Source: a virus
Reading direction: 5' to 3' (one strand)
Virus record (IMG/VR): IMGVR_UViG_3300025087_000255
Location: 1-29,550 of that record
DNA length: 29,550 bases
The notes below the pieces were generated by a model. That model was not told where the DNA came from. It searched no databases and worked only from the letters and a program-made list of their open reading frames with translations. Each line of letters begins with the position of its first letter. The first letter of the stretch is position 1. A program made the translations under genes and the position numbers. This document shows positions 12,849 to 19,047 of this stretch, one piece after another.

Positions 12849-13012
12849 ATAAGACACGCCTTACCCGACTAGAGCTGGAGAGGACTGCCAAGCTGGCCCG
12901 AGAGTTGTCCGAGACTGTGCGTGACCGGCTGGAAGAGATGCGCAAACCCGTGGAGAACCAGGCGGAGATTGATGCGGCCAGTGTGGAAATGCTGAGAGGG
13001 ATGACCAAATGA
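12845..13012 (+). CDS. Small helical protein, 55 residues
   Basis: Begins MNKTRLTRLELERTAKLARE and ends EMLRGMTK. The ATG overlaps the previous TGA and its own TGA overlaps the next ATG. The whole chain is one or two charged helices (ELSETVRDRLEEMRKPVENQ), likely a coiled coil. No family is recognised, but coupling at both ends is good evidence of a gene. Confidence 0.75.
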   Translation: MNKTRLTRLELERTAKLARELSETVRDRLEEMRKPVENQAEIDAASVEMLRGMTK

Positions 13013-13359
13013 AGAACACGGAAGCGCCCGGTTTCTACATTACTCGGAAAAGCGGTTTCCACATCACCCTTGAGAATGGCTGGACAGTTTCTGTCCAGTT
13101 TGGCGGTGGAAGCTATAGCGACAATCATGATGCGCCTTGGCCCTGGGACGACGCGGCAATAGGCAAGAATGGTTCCTCCAGCGCGGAATGTGCGGCCTGG
13201 CCCCGCAGCGGAGAGATGCAGAGGCTTTGGGGGAGCGATACCGTGAGCAACCGGTCTAGTCCAGATGAAGTTCTTGCCCTTCTAAATTGGGCTGCTTCGC
13301 AACCGGCCGAGATTGCCGCGAAGATGCTGAGAGGCGAAGATGCTGACCGTGAAGATTGA
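13009..13359 (+). CDS. Conserved small phage protein (FHITLENGWTVSVQFG type), 116 residues
   Basis: The core SGFHITLENGWTVSVQFGGGSYSDN, then SSSAECAAWPR and SSPDEVLALLNWAASQP, matches a protein type common in phages and prophages, with NGW.VSVQ(F/W)G and a C-terminal P.EVLALL.W helix. Function unknown. It is coupled to both neighbours and overlaps the next gene by 20 bp. Confidence 0.85.
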   Translation: MKNTEAPGFYITRKSGFHITLENGWTVSVQFGGGSYSDNHDAPWPWDDAAIGKNGSSSAECAAWPRSGEMQRLWGSDTVSNRSSPDEVLALLNWAASQPAEIAAKMLRGEDADRED

Positions 13360-13549
13360 GGTCAACGGCAGGAGAATCGCCACCTTGACCGCTAGGCAGA
13401 CGCTAATACACGGGGATGGTGTGGCTGAGTACGACTGGAAGTACATCGAGAAGGGCATCGGAGGCGAACATCTCTTGCACTATCGAGAGAATGGCGCCCT
13501 TGCCCTCGTGACGAAACTCATTACCGCGGCTGAACTACAGGAGGAATGA
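13340..13549 (+). CDS. Conserved small phage protein (MLTVKI.VNGR.IAT type), 69 residues
   Basis: MLTVKIEVNGRRIATLTARQ followed by EYDWKYIEKGIGGEHLLHYRENGALALV. The N-terminal strand pattern with VNGR.IA..(T/N)A is shared with small phage proteins often found beside the FHI(T)..NGW type. Function unknown. AGAGG lies five bases before the ATG, and the TGA overlaps the start of the next gene. Confidence 0.8.
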   Translation: MLTVKIEVNGRRIATLTARQTLIHGDGVAEYDWKYIEKGIGGEHLLHYRENGALALVTKLITAAELQEE

Positions 13550-14436
13550 TGGACGATGACAAGGCGATCGTATTGGTTCCAGAAGCACGGCTTGGCGCTT
13601 TGACAGTCGAGCCCGAGCACATGATTGAGAGGGCCACAGCTATAGCTCGGCCCCTGGGAAAGATGATCCTGGACCGCAAACTCTACACGGAAATCCAAGG
13701 CAAGAAGTTCGTCCGGGTAGAGGGCTGGTCAACGCTGGGTGCCATGCTTGGCGTTCTTCCTAGAGAACTTGAGACGAAGAAGCTGGAGGACGGCTATGAG
13801 GCGACCGTGGAACTCATCCGGGCCTCCGATGGCTTGGTCATAGGGCGAGCCTCCGCCATCTGCCTGAAATCGGAGAGGCGGTGGGGAAAGGCGGACGAAT
13901 ATGCCATCCGAAGCATGGCCATCACGAGAGCAACGGGAAAGGCATTCCGACTCGGCTTCTCCTGGGTCATCAAGCTGGCCGGCGACTACGAGCCCACTCC
14001 GGCTGAGGAGATGGACTTTGCCCGAGAGGATGTTGTTGAGGGCCAAATTGTCGAACCGCCGACAGTTGCTAAGCCAGAGCGCCCCTATTCGGCCAAGACC
14101 GTGAAGGAGCACATGAGCGTTCGAGTGGCATATTACGCAAACAAGCCGGCAAATGACAAGCAGTATGGCTTGGCCACGGGGATGCTAGAGATGTGCTTCG
14201 CCGGAAACGAGGACAGTCGGGATCTCCGTCATTCCCTGACCATGTATCTGTTCAACGTTGGGGAACAGGAGCAGCTAACAGGAGCGCAGGTTCTTGCGGC
14301 CCTCGACTGGCTGAAGCCGGAAAGAGATAGCGGCGGCGCTTATGTGCCAGATCCGATTGCGATTTCGGAGGCACAGCGCTGTATCACGGCCCGTAGGATG
14401 GAACAAGGCCAAGAGGCACTATTCGGCAAGGAGTAA
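13546..14436 (+). CDS. Phage DNA-metabolism protein candidate, possibly single-strand annealing, 296 residues
   Basis: Key blocks are KFVRVEGWSTLGAMLGVLP, a beta-rich YEATVELI...IGRASAICLKSE and DEYAIRSMAITRATGKAFRLGFSWVIKLAG followed by TPAEEM. The RSMA.TRA.(G/S)KA.R block is frequent in metagenomic phage proteins near recombination genes and resembles the helix of Rad52/ERF-type annealing proteins (T.A..RALR). The annealing role is an inference; no catalytic motif is visible. The C-terminal 110 residues are helical. Two adjacent ATGs, 13546 and 13549; AGGAGG spacing suits the second. Confidence 0.7.
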   Translation: MMDDDKAIVLVPEARLGALTVEPEHMIERATAIARPLGKMILDRKLYTEIQGKKFVRVEGWSTLGAMLGVLPRELETKKLEDGYEATVELIRASDGLVIGRASAICLKSERRWGKADEYAIRSMAITRATGKAFRLGFSWVIKLAGDYEPTPAEEMDFAREDVVEGQIVEPPTVAKPERPYSAKTVKEHMSVRVAYYANKPANDKQYGLATGMLEMCFAGNEDSRDLRHSLTMYLFNVGEQEQLTGAQVLAALDWLKPERDSGGAYVPDPIAISEAQRCITARRMEQGQEALFGKE

Positions 14437-14492
14437 CCCACAGGCTTCCCCGCTCGCGACAATGGCGAGCCGGTTCACGATGCATGCCGGGC

Positions 14493-14567
14493 TTGGCGGC
14501 GGGGAGGCTGGGCCGCCAATCCAACCGGCGGGGCGGCGCCCGAGAACCTGCCCCGCCGGGGCGGCCC
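14493..14567 (+). promoter_or_regulatory. Two mutually exclusive GC-rich hairpins in a gene leader
   Basis: In the 149-bp gap, TTGGCGGC (14493-14500) can pair with GCCGCCAA (14512-14519). Alternatively GGGCCGCC (14510-14517) pairs with GGCGGCCC (14560-14567), enclosing a perfect ten-bp stem CCGGCGGGGC/GCCCCGCCGG (14525-14534, 14550-14559). The two folds share GCCGCC, so they exclude each other. The region ends 18 bases before the ATG at 14586. There is no T-tract. It could be an attenuator, a translation switch or just a very stable spacer. Confidence 0.5.
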
Positions 14568-14585
14568 GGGACAGAGGAGTAGACA

Positions 14586-14798
14586 ATGCTAGAATGGCTG
14601 GGCGCACACTGGTTGGCTCTTCTGATTGCGACACCATTAGTCGCCGTCGGCGGCGTGGCGGTATTTGCCGTCGGGAATGAACGCGACAATATGGCGATAA
14701 TCTTCCTGGGTCTAGCCATTATCATAATGGCACCCTCCTTGTCTATCGCCGCAACCATCGGGATCGTAGTCGCAATTGTCACTCATTTCGTCGGGTAA
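14586..14798 (+). CDS. Small membrane protein, 70 residues
   Basis: Two hydrophobic segments (WLALLIATPLVAVGGVAVFA and IIFLGLAIIIMAPSLSIAA, the second running on into IGIVVAIVTHFVG) around a short charged loop NERDN. GAGGAG lies about eight bases before the ATG, after the folded leader. Holin-like size and topology are noted, but no family match is recognised and it is far from the lysis genes. Confidence 0.75.
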   Translation: MLEWLGAHWLALLIATPLVAVGGVAVFAVGNERDNMAIIFLGLAIIIMAPSLSIAATIGIVVAIVTHFVG

Positions 14799-14808
14799 AG
14801 AGGATAAA

Positions 14809-14973
14809 ATGACAGAAGCCGAGAAATTGGTGGCACAGGCCGCTAAGGACCTTGCTCATCTGCATAAGGTCGTGAACCGACTCTACGCATTATCTGCTGA
14901 GTACTTGGAGACTATTGATGTCTTAGCCAAAGAGCGTGAGGCGAGGAACGATAGTGAAGACACTGACGCCTAG
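14809..14973 (+). CDS. Small coiled-coil protein, 54 residues
   Basis: Begins MTEAEKLVAQAAKDLAHLHK with GAGGAT before the ATG at 14809. Continuous charged helix (VVNRLYALSAEYLETIDVLA), then an acidic tail NDSEDTDA. It overlaps the next gene by 20 bases. Unknown function. Confidence 0.7.
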   Translation: MTEAEKLVAQAAKDLAHLHKVVNRLYALSAEYLETIDVLAKEREARNDSEDTDA

Positions 14974-15163
14974 TGAAGTTCAGGCATACAACAATCACCG
15001 CCTGAGCGAACCACTGCCAGATGAGTGCATAGTTGATCTGTTTGTCACCATTGGGGCCCTGGCGGAGGCGCTGAGGGCGACAGAGAATTGGCGCGCCTCG
15101 GGAAAGCTATACAGCAAAGAACGCAATGCTTGCACCCGTGTTGCCGCCTGGTTGGAGGACTGA
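14954..15163 (+). CDS. Hypothetical protein, 69 residues, GTG start
   Basis: GTG at 14954 (MKTLTPSEVQAYNNHRL) is chosen because GAGG lies seven bases upstream; another GTG six codons earlier lacks a site. Helical, with PLPDECIVDLFVTIGALAEALRATENW and a C-terminal ACTRVAAWLED. TGA overlaps the next ATG. No family recognised. Confidence 0.7.
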   Translation: MKTLTPSEVQAYNNHRLSEPLPDECIVDLFVTIGALAEALRATENWRASGKLYSKERNACTRVAAWLED

Positions 15164-15543
15164 TGTCCACCCCTCGGATTGACGGCGCAGAAGAGCGCAA
15201 GATCACCGACCGCTGCGCCTGCGGCAAACGGAAAGAGGTCGCCGACTACGTTTGCCATGAATGCTTCCGCGCGCCTCACCGTGTGCGCCCGAGTCGGGAA
15301 AGCAAGAGCCAGAATGCGAAGCGGGTAATTGTCGTCTCATGCCCCAACAACGAGTTCGACCGGGGGGCTCAATTCCTGGCCAGGGAGTTCAACTTGACGG
15401 CCAACCATGACCACGCTCCCACCACGCTGGGTATGGGCCACTGGACGCCGCATATGCGAGTCCGAGACTGGCTGGGGCGGGAGTGGGAAGTGTCAGAAGG
15501 GGCACCGCAGTATCTAAAAATGATACTACCAAAGGGAGGCTGA
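15163..15543 (+). CDS. Protein with N-terminal zinc finger, 126 residues
   Basis: Residues 15-40 hold CACGKRKEVADYVCHECF, a compact four-Cys zinc site. The rest (VIVVSCPNNEFDRGAQFLAR, HTPTT-like loop, WTPHMRVRDWLGREWEV) looks like a small alpha/beta domain. GGAGG lies five bases before the ATG at 15163. It directly precedes the metallophosphoesterase gene, and the two may act together, but this is positional inference only. Confidence 0.75.
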   Translation: MSTPRIDGAEERKITDRCACGKRKEVADYVCHECFRAPHRVRPSRESKSQNAKRVIVVSCPNNEFDRGAQFLAREFNLTANHDHAPTTLGMGHWTPHMRVRDWLGREWEVSEGAPQYLKMILPKGG

Positions 15544-16590
15544 ATGTCGGGTGTGATATGGTCCACCGAGGAAGACGCCGCACTCTTGCGGCTGGCGATA
15601 ACCGTCAAGCTCAATAACGACTTGCCGGACTGGAAAAGGATAGGGCAACTTCTCAAGAGAACGTCGCACGGCGCACGACACCACTACGCAGAAATCAGAC
15701 CTGTTTCACAGATTGCCATCTCGCCGTATCCGAAGTACGATGCGCCGCTGGTCATGGAGGGTGACTGTCTGGTTCTGCCAGACCCAGAGTTTCCGTTTCA
15801 CCACGCCGAATTTCTGAACAGGTGCTTGGACTTAGCGGACAAATGGGGCATCAAGCAGTGCAACATTGCAGGAGATACGGTTCACTTCGATAGCCTCTCG
15901 GGGTGGGAGGCGAACTGGATCAACCCCGCCGCAGAGAGCGGATTGTCCGAGGAGCACCGGGACTTGCTGGAGGCGGTTGTCCTCACTCTCCAGCCCGGCA
16001 AGCGGGATGAGCTGCTAACCATCATGGACCAGATTGCCGAGCCCGTGAGGGAGGGTTCCCCCAGCGTCTCTCAGGAGATGGAGGTTGCCAGGAAGTCCCT
16101 CAAGGTCATTGGCGAGATGTTCGACAGAGTGGATCTGGTAATCGGAAACCACGATGGGCGCCTATTGCGGGCCCTGAACAGCGCCACCTTTGCCGAGGAC
16201 TTCAAGAAGTTCCTGGATGCCACCGACCCGAAGTGGCGGATTGCGCCGTTCTACTTCTCGTATGTGATGTCCGACAGTGTTCCCTATCTGATTGAGCACC
16301 CCAAAGGGGCAGCAAAGTACACCGCCTCGCAACTGGCGGACAAGTACCAATGCCATGTTCTGATGGCGCACTCCCACAGGATGAGCATGAACCCATCGAA
16401 ATCAGGACAGTGGATGGGCTGGCAGATTGGCTGCTGTGTGGACGAGCGGAGATTGTCCTATGCCGCCCAACGGCACAATACACAGGACGCCCACGCCTTG
16501 GGGGCGGCGATCATTCGGGGCGGCTATGTCACGGTGCTAACGGAGCAGTGGACGGATTGGAAGAGGCTCCTCGGCGGAGAGCAGGGCTGA
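15544..16590 (+). CDS. Calcineurin-like metallophosphoesterase with Myb/SANT-like N-terminus, 348 residues
   Basis: Residues 5-55 (WSTEEDAALLRLAITVKLNN, then IGQLLKRTSHGARHHY) resemble a Myb/SANT DNA-binding helix set. The catalytic domain shows GDTVHF near residue 109, VIGNHDGR near 202 and MAHSHR near 278, the metal-binding motifs GD, GNHD and (G)H.H of the metallophosphoesterase fold; the first DxH motif is not clear. Likely a phosphodiesterase or nuclease acting on DNA or nucleotides. GGGAGG precedes the ATG. It is last in the operon and overlaps the convergent HNH gene by 54 bp. Confidence 0.8.
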   Translation: MSGVIWSTEEDAALLRLAITVKLNNDLPDWKRIGQLLKRTSHGARHHYAEIRPVSQIAISPYPKYDAPLVMEGDCLVLPDPEFPFHHAEFLNRCLDLADKWGIKQCNIAGDTVHFDSLSGWEANWINPAAESGLSEEHRDLLEAVVLTLQPGKRDELLTIMDQIAEPVREGSPSVSQEMEVARKSLKVIGEMFDRVDLVIGNHDGRLLRALNSATFAEDFKKFLDATDPKWRIAPFYFSYVMSDSVPYLIEHPKGAAKYTASQLADKYQCHVLMAHSHRMSMNPSKSGQWMGWQIGCCVDERRLSYAAQRHNTQDAHALGAAIIRGGYVTVLTEQWTDWKRLLGGEQG

Positions 16591-17046
16591 TGACCTCTCA
16601 TGCGGACAGAAGCCATAGTGTCCGCGTGAACCATTGCAATTGTGACATAGGATCCTAAAGCCCTCTGGAAATCCGCTTCTAATCAACCATACATAAAACC
16701 ACGTTCCCGAACTCGTTCCGATTGTCCTTCTATGTGCCTCGCCGCCGCCATCTATGTGATCTACTGCCAAGAAATGAGGATCTGCCTCTCCACAACAGGC
16801 ACACTTGCCCCCATAATGACGGAGGACGGTAATTCTGTTTCTGGAATGCTTTAAACGTGCGCGCTCGTTAATCTTGTCTCTGTTCTGTTTGCGGCTTGCA
16901 TTCTGCCGACTCCGTATTTCCTCCCTGTGTTTGACATAATATTGCTTAACATAGGCCAGAACCCTCTCACGATTCCTTAGATACCATTGTCGCCTGGCGA
17001 TCCTGCGTTTTTCCTGTGTGGCCTCGCTGTATTTGCGTTTCCCCAT
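16537..17046 (-). CDS. Free-standing HNH endonuclease, 169 residues
   Basis: A long basic N-terminal region (RRIARRQWYLRNRERVLAYV and more Arg/Lys helices) precedes the HNH core: CACCGEADPHFLAVDHIDGGG, WLIRSGFPEGFRILCHNCN, GFCPH. The two CxxC pairs bind zinc, and DH supplies the catalytic His. The family's usual end is about at CPH; the last 25 residues read into the convergent phosphoesterase gene. Start at ATG 17046 after GGAGG. It is a mobile gene, and it overlaps the end of the upstream HNH-like gene by 80 bp. Confidence 0.9.
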   Translation of the reverse strand: MGKRKYSEATQEKRRIARRQWYLRNRERVLAYVKQYYVKHREEIRSRQNASRKQNRDKINERARLKHSRNRITVLRHYGGKCACCGEADPHFLAVDHIDGGGEAHRRTIGTSSGTWFYVWLIRSGFPEGFRILCHNCNGSRGHYGFCPHERSSALLSAEEPLPIRPLLR

Positions 17047-17416
17047 CTGTGCCTCCAGAATAAAGTTTATCACATTCTAGAGGCGCAAGCAAGGCGGGGA
17101 GCGTCCATTCGTGAGGCCGACTCTTCGTTAGGTCCCTGAGTCCCTCCAACACATCGGAGCAGTATTCTGCCCCGAAAATCGAAACCCGCGCTTTCAATAG
17201 TGAGGCGCGGGCTTCCTTTGTGTCGTGAGTTCTTCCAGTGTTATGAGAATGGCACACGACGGCGAGGAGAATTTCGGAGTTCTTCTCGACATAGGCAAGT
17301 GCCCCGCGGACATTCCGCAGGGCACTTCTATTGAGGATGTGCGCCCCCTCTAGTGGCCCGCCACAGCCCCCCAGGTGGCGCAGCTCACATAGCGCGTTCG
17401 TAGGTGATTTGGGCAA
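16967..17416 (-). CDS. HNH-like protein, C-terminus probably altered, 149 residues
   Basis: CELRHLGGCGGPLEGAHILN, then AVVCHSHNTGRTHDTKEARA resembles a compact HNH fold (paired Cys, AH, then C..H....H). No ATG is available near the N-terminus: TTG at 17416 is the best start, 32 bases inside the upstream gene. The last 30 or so residues are low-complexity and lie in the same DNA as the start of the next HNH gene, so the native end may have been replaced when that gene inserted. The HNH call is moderate. Confidence 0.55.
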   Translation of the reverse strand: MPKSPTNALCELRHLGGCGGPLEGAHILNRSALRNVRGALAYVEKNSEILLAVVCHSHNTGRTHDTKEARASLLKARVSIFGAEYCSDVLEGLRDLTKSRPHEWTLPALLAPLECDKLYSGGTDGETQIQRGHTGKTQDRQATMVSKES

Positions 17417-17933
17417 GGAACCAACTACCCGGTTTGGCCCAGGTGCCCGGCGGGAAGATCTTGGTCAGATAGCCAGAAGAGGCCGCCAGGGGGCTCCAGA
17501 ACAAGCAGAGAGCGTAGTACGGGGGTGTAGCCGTCGCCTGGTACACGAGTCGGCAATTGCCCCCCGTAATCGTTCCCTTGCCTTCCTCGTAAACCGTCAG
17601 GTTGCCGACACTTCTTCGGACGGGCTGGAGTTCCTCAGGCAGGTAGAAGTACCAGGCGCTCTCAGACGGCCAGGTAACGGCACTGCCCATCTTGCCATAG
17701 ACCTCCAGCGTCACCGAGTTGCCGGAGACCAGGGCTGAGACCTTGTATTCCCCGCCAGATCCCAGGTCGGGCCACTGCCGCAGCCCCTTGAAGCCCCATA
17801 GAACCTCGCCAGTGGCATCCTCCCAGGCGCCGATCGGGACGGGATAGCCCCCGGTTTCAATCTGGTCGATGCGGTTTTGAAGTCGGTCTTCGAGGTCAAT
17901 CAGATCATCTTGCGTTGCAAGTTCAAGAGGCAT
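17385..17933 (-). CDS. Hypothetical protein, possibly virion-associated, 182 residues
   Basis: Start at ATG 17933 (MPLELATQDDLIDLEDRLQN) after GAGGAA. A short coiled coil (residues 8-28) leads into a beta-rich domain with many aromatic and Gly residues (GSAVTWPSESAWYFYLPEEL, IFPPGTWAKPGSWFLAQI). Such a coil plus beta-domain plan is common in phage fibre and head decoration proteins. It lies downstream of the holin in the virion transcript. No family is recognised. Confidence 0.6.
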   Translation of the reverse strand: MPLELATQDDLIDLEDRLQNRIDQIETGGYPVPIGAWEDATGEVLWGFKGLRQWPDLGSGGEYKVSALVSGNSVTLEVYGKMGSAVTWPSESAWYFYLPEELQPVRRSVGNLTVYEEGKGTITGGNCRLVYQATATPPYYALCLFWSPLAASSGYLTKIFPPGTWAKPGSWFLAQITYERAM

Positions 17934-17954
17934 GGGCTTCCTCTCTGTGTGAGT

Positions 17955-17988
17955 AAGTTGGCACAATCGCCAAGATTGGCGCCAACTT
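17955..17988. repeat. Nested hairpin in the leader of the gene at 17385-17933
   Basis: AAGTTGGC (17955-17962) pairs with GCCAACTT (17981-17988), and inside it GCCAA (17969-17973) pairs with TTGGC (17976-17980). On the minus strand it ends 22 bases before the ATG. No T-tract, so translation control or RNA stability is more likely than termination. Confidence 0.5.
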
Positions 17989-18095
17989 CATAACAGAATA
18001 ACCGGCGGTGGGGAATTGCACCCGCTTCCGCTGTAAGAGCTGCCAACTGGGGCAGTTTACATACGCCTGTTACGCTCGCCGGATGTTACATTCCT

Positions 18096-18134
18096 TGTCA
18101 TGTAAGTACCCATTGAACGGGTAGTTACATGACA
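18096..18134. repeat. 16-bp inverted repeat downstream of the holin gene
   Basis: TGTCATGTAAGTACCC - ATTGAAC - GGGTAGTTACATGACA, 15 of 16 positions paired. It starts eight bases after the holin stop on the minus strand. No run of T follows on either side. TTACAT/ATGTAA occurs several more times between 18050 and 18130, so it may be a protein-binding site cluster or a 3' stabilising stem. Confidence 0.6.
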
Positions 18135-18141
18135 CAAAGTG

Positions 18142-18414
18142 TTATCCCCGAATGGCCGCGTAGGTCTTGTGGATGCCAAACGCGCCAAGGATGCCAGCAA
18201 GCAGGGTCAGGACCTTCACGATGATGTCCTGAACCTCGGGGCTGGCGAGAGCCAGAAGACCCTCGGCAAAGACCAGAACGGCCGCCACAAGAGCGGCAAC
18301 TACGGCCGCCCACTTGCCGGCCAGGTCGGCGCCGAAGAGCCCGAGTAGTGCCTTGATTCCCTGGGTGACCAAGAACGCCAGTAGCGCCTTGACCTCAATC
18401 GGTAGCTCGAACAT
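18142..18414 (-). CDS. Holin-like membrane protein, 90 residues
   Basis: Starts MFELPIEVKALLAFLVTQGI with AAGGAG seven bases upstream. Three hydrophobic segments are visible (residues 9-27, 33-56 and 66-83), separated by short polar turns, and the length fits small phage holins. The phage membrane-pore role in lysis is inferred from size, topology and position beside the coiled-coil/membrane gene. The first 18 codons are repeated, as a decayed fragment, at 18725-18778. The 5' region contains a 20-bp palindrome and two structured RNA copies. Confidence 0.75.
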   Translation of the reverse strand: MFELPIEVKALLAFLVTQGIKALLGLFGADLAGKWAAVVAALVAAVLVFAEGLLALASPEVQDIIVKVLTLLAGILGAFGIHKTYAAIRG

Positions 18415-18451
18415 GGTTATCTCCTTTGACTGCTTTTCTTATACGGATGAC

Positions 18452-18471
18452 TACAATGTGTATACATTGTA
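18452..18471. promoter_or_regulatory. Palindrome TACAATG-N6-CATTGTA upstream of the holin gene
   Basis: Perfect seven-base arms separated by six bases, 38 bp upstream of the holin ATG. The dyad and spacing are typical of a helix-turn-helix repressor site. A -10-like TATAAG lies between it and the ribosome binding site without a good -35. It may control late lysis timing; this is inferred. Confidence 0.45.
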
Positions 18472-18546
18472 TCGACCATTACAAGCCCGGCTGATTGTAA
18501 GCTTCAGCTACGTCTGATTGTAAACCTCCAGTGCCGAGATTGTGAA

Positions 18547-18723
18547 CAAGGGCCGGGGCTCCAGCTCATCCTGCATTGTGAGACGACAAGGCGACTCACC
18601 GCATGGATTCCGACTCTGGTTGCCCAGTGGAGCAGTCGGGCGGATTCTTGGGCCGCCGGTGATGGGCACCGTTGGCGGCTTGTAGCAACCTACGTTCTCC
18701 TAGCCCTCTAGGCCCGGCCCCTG
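18547..18723 (-). ncRNA. Structured RNA, copy B (177 nt)
   Basis: Read on the minus strand, CAGGGGCCGGG (18723-18713) pairs with CCCGGCCCTTG (18557-18547) with one G-U, closing the element. Inside, in order: CCTAG-AGGG-CTAGG; GCCGCC..GGTG..CACC..GGCGGC; and CCGACT..CTGG-GCAA-CCAG-AGTCGG, the last with a GCAA tetraloop. A hairpin follows (ATCC..GGTGAG..CTCAC..GGAT) whose sequence is unrelated to copy A. The 108-nt scaffold differs from copy A by two substitutions and one base. No coding frame explains it. Confidence 0.65.
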
Positions 18724-18724
18724 A

Positions 18725-18778
18725 CTTGATGCCCTGGGTGACCAGGAATGCCAGCAATGCCTTGACCTCAATCGGTAG
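18725..18778 (-). pseudogene. Fragment of a holin gene (codons 4-21 only)
   Basis: Eighteen codons encode LPIEVKALLAFLVTQGIK, identical in protein to residues 4-21 of the holin at 18142-18414. There are six base differences, all synonymous. It has no proper start and runs into unrelated sequence after the Lys codon. It lies between the two structured RNA copies. Because differences are only synonymous, the fragment probably came from a related phage's functional holin by recombination and not from a fresh tandem copy. Confidence 0.8.
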
Positions 18779-18787
18779 ATTGTGAAC

Positions 18788-18956
18788 AAGGGGCCGGGGC
18801 TCCTGGTCGTCCACTAAAACCCTGTGCGGGTGGCGTGGACATTACCGACTCTGGTTGCCCAGTGGAGCAGTCGGGCGGATTCTTGGGCCGCCGGTGATGG
18901 GCACCGTTGGCGGCTTGTAGCAACCACGTTCTCCTAGCCCACTAGGCCCAGCCCTT
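18788..18956 (-). ncRNA. Structured RNA, copy A (169 nt)
   Basis: Minus strand: AAGGGCTGGG (18956-18947) pairs with CCCCGGCCCCTT (18799-18788), using a G-U where copy B has G-C. Then CCTAG-TGGG-CTAGG (18946-18933), the GCCGCC/GGCGGC hairpin (18914-18887), and the GCAA-capped hairpin (18874-18845). The variable hairpin here is GTCCAC..ACCC-GCACA-GGGT..GTGGAC (18840-18809). An upstream stem CCGAGG/CCTCGG (18989-18972) lies between it and a promoter near 19008. Function unknown. Confidence 0.65.
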
Positions 18957-19007
18957 GGTGCCAGACCCTTGCCGAGGACAAAGCCTCGGTTCGGACCCTG
19001 CGTCACT

Positions 19008-19038
19008 ATTCTACCACAGTTCTTGGTGATATCACCAA
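19008..19038 (-). promoter_or_regulatory. Leftward promoter with 16-bp perfect palindrome
   Basis: TAGAAT (19013-19008) preceded by TGG (extended -10), the same form as the HTH-HNH promoter. The palindrome TTGGTGATATCACCAA (19038-19023) lies over the -35 position, where TTGGTG gives at best a poor match. +1 would be near 19001, so the transcript would carry both structured RNAs. A bound dimer would block this promoter. Confidence 0.5.
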
Positions 19039-19047
19039 CTATCTTGT

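Noticed and set aside
12481-13128. Minus-strand frame rich in RRPWRRP
   Set aside because: It is antisense to the Ala-rich GCC repeats of the DUF7666-like gene and lacks a start signal.
18002-18082. tRNA-like 81-nt segment on the minus strand (CCGGCG...CGCCGG ends, AGTTGG, GGGTGCAATTCCC)
   Set aside because: The acceptor stem pairs, but no seven-base anticodon loop with U33 fits, the T-stem has two mismatches, and the spacing between D- and T-like parts is wrong.
18596-18814. 72-residue minus-strand frame beginning MDDQEPRPLVHN
   Set aside because: A chimera of RNA copy A's 3' end, the holin fragment and RNA copy B; it has no start signal and is treated as a pseudogene in a non-coding block.
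18540-18960. Complete retron
   Set aside because: The RNA plan (terminal stem, fixed hairpins, variable hairpin) is reminiscent, but no reverse transcriptase gene is in the window.
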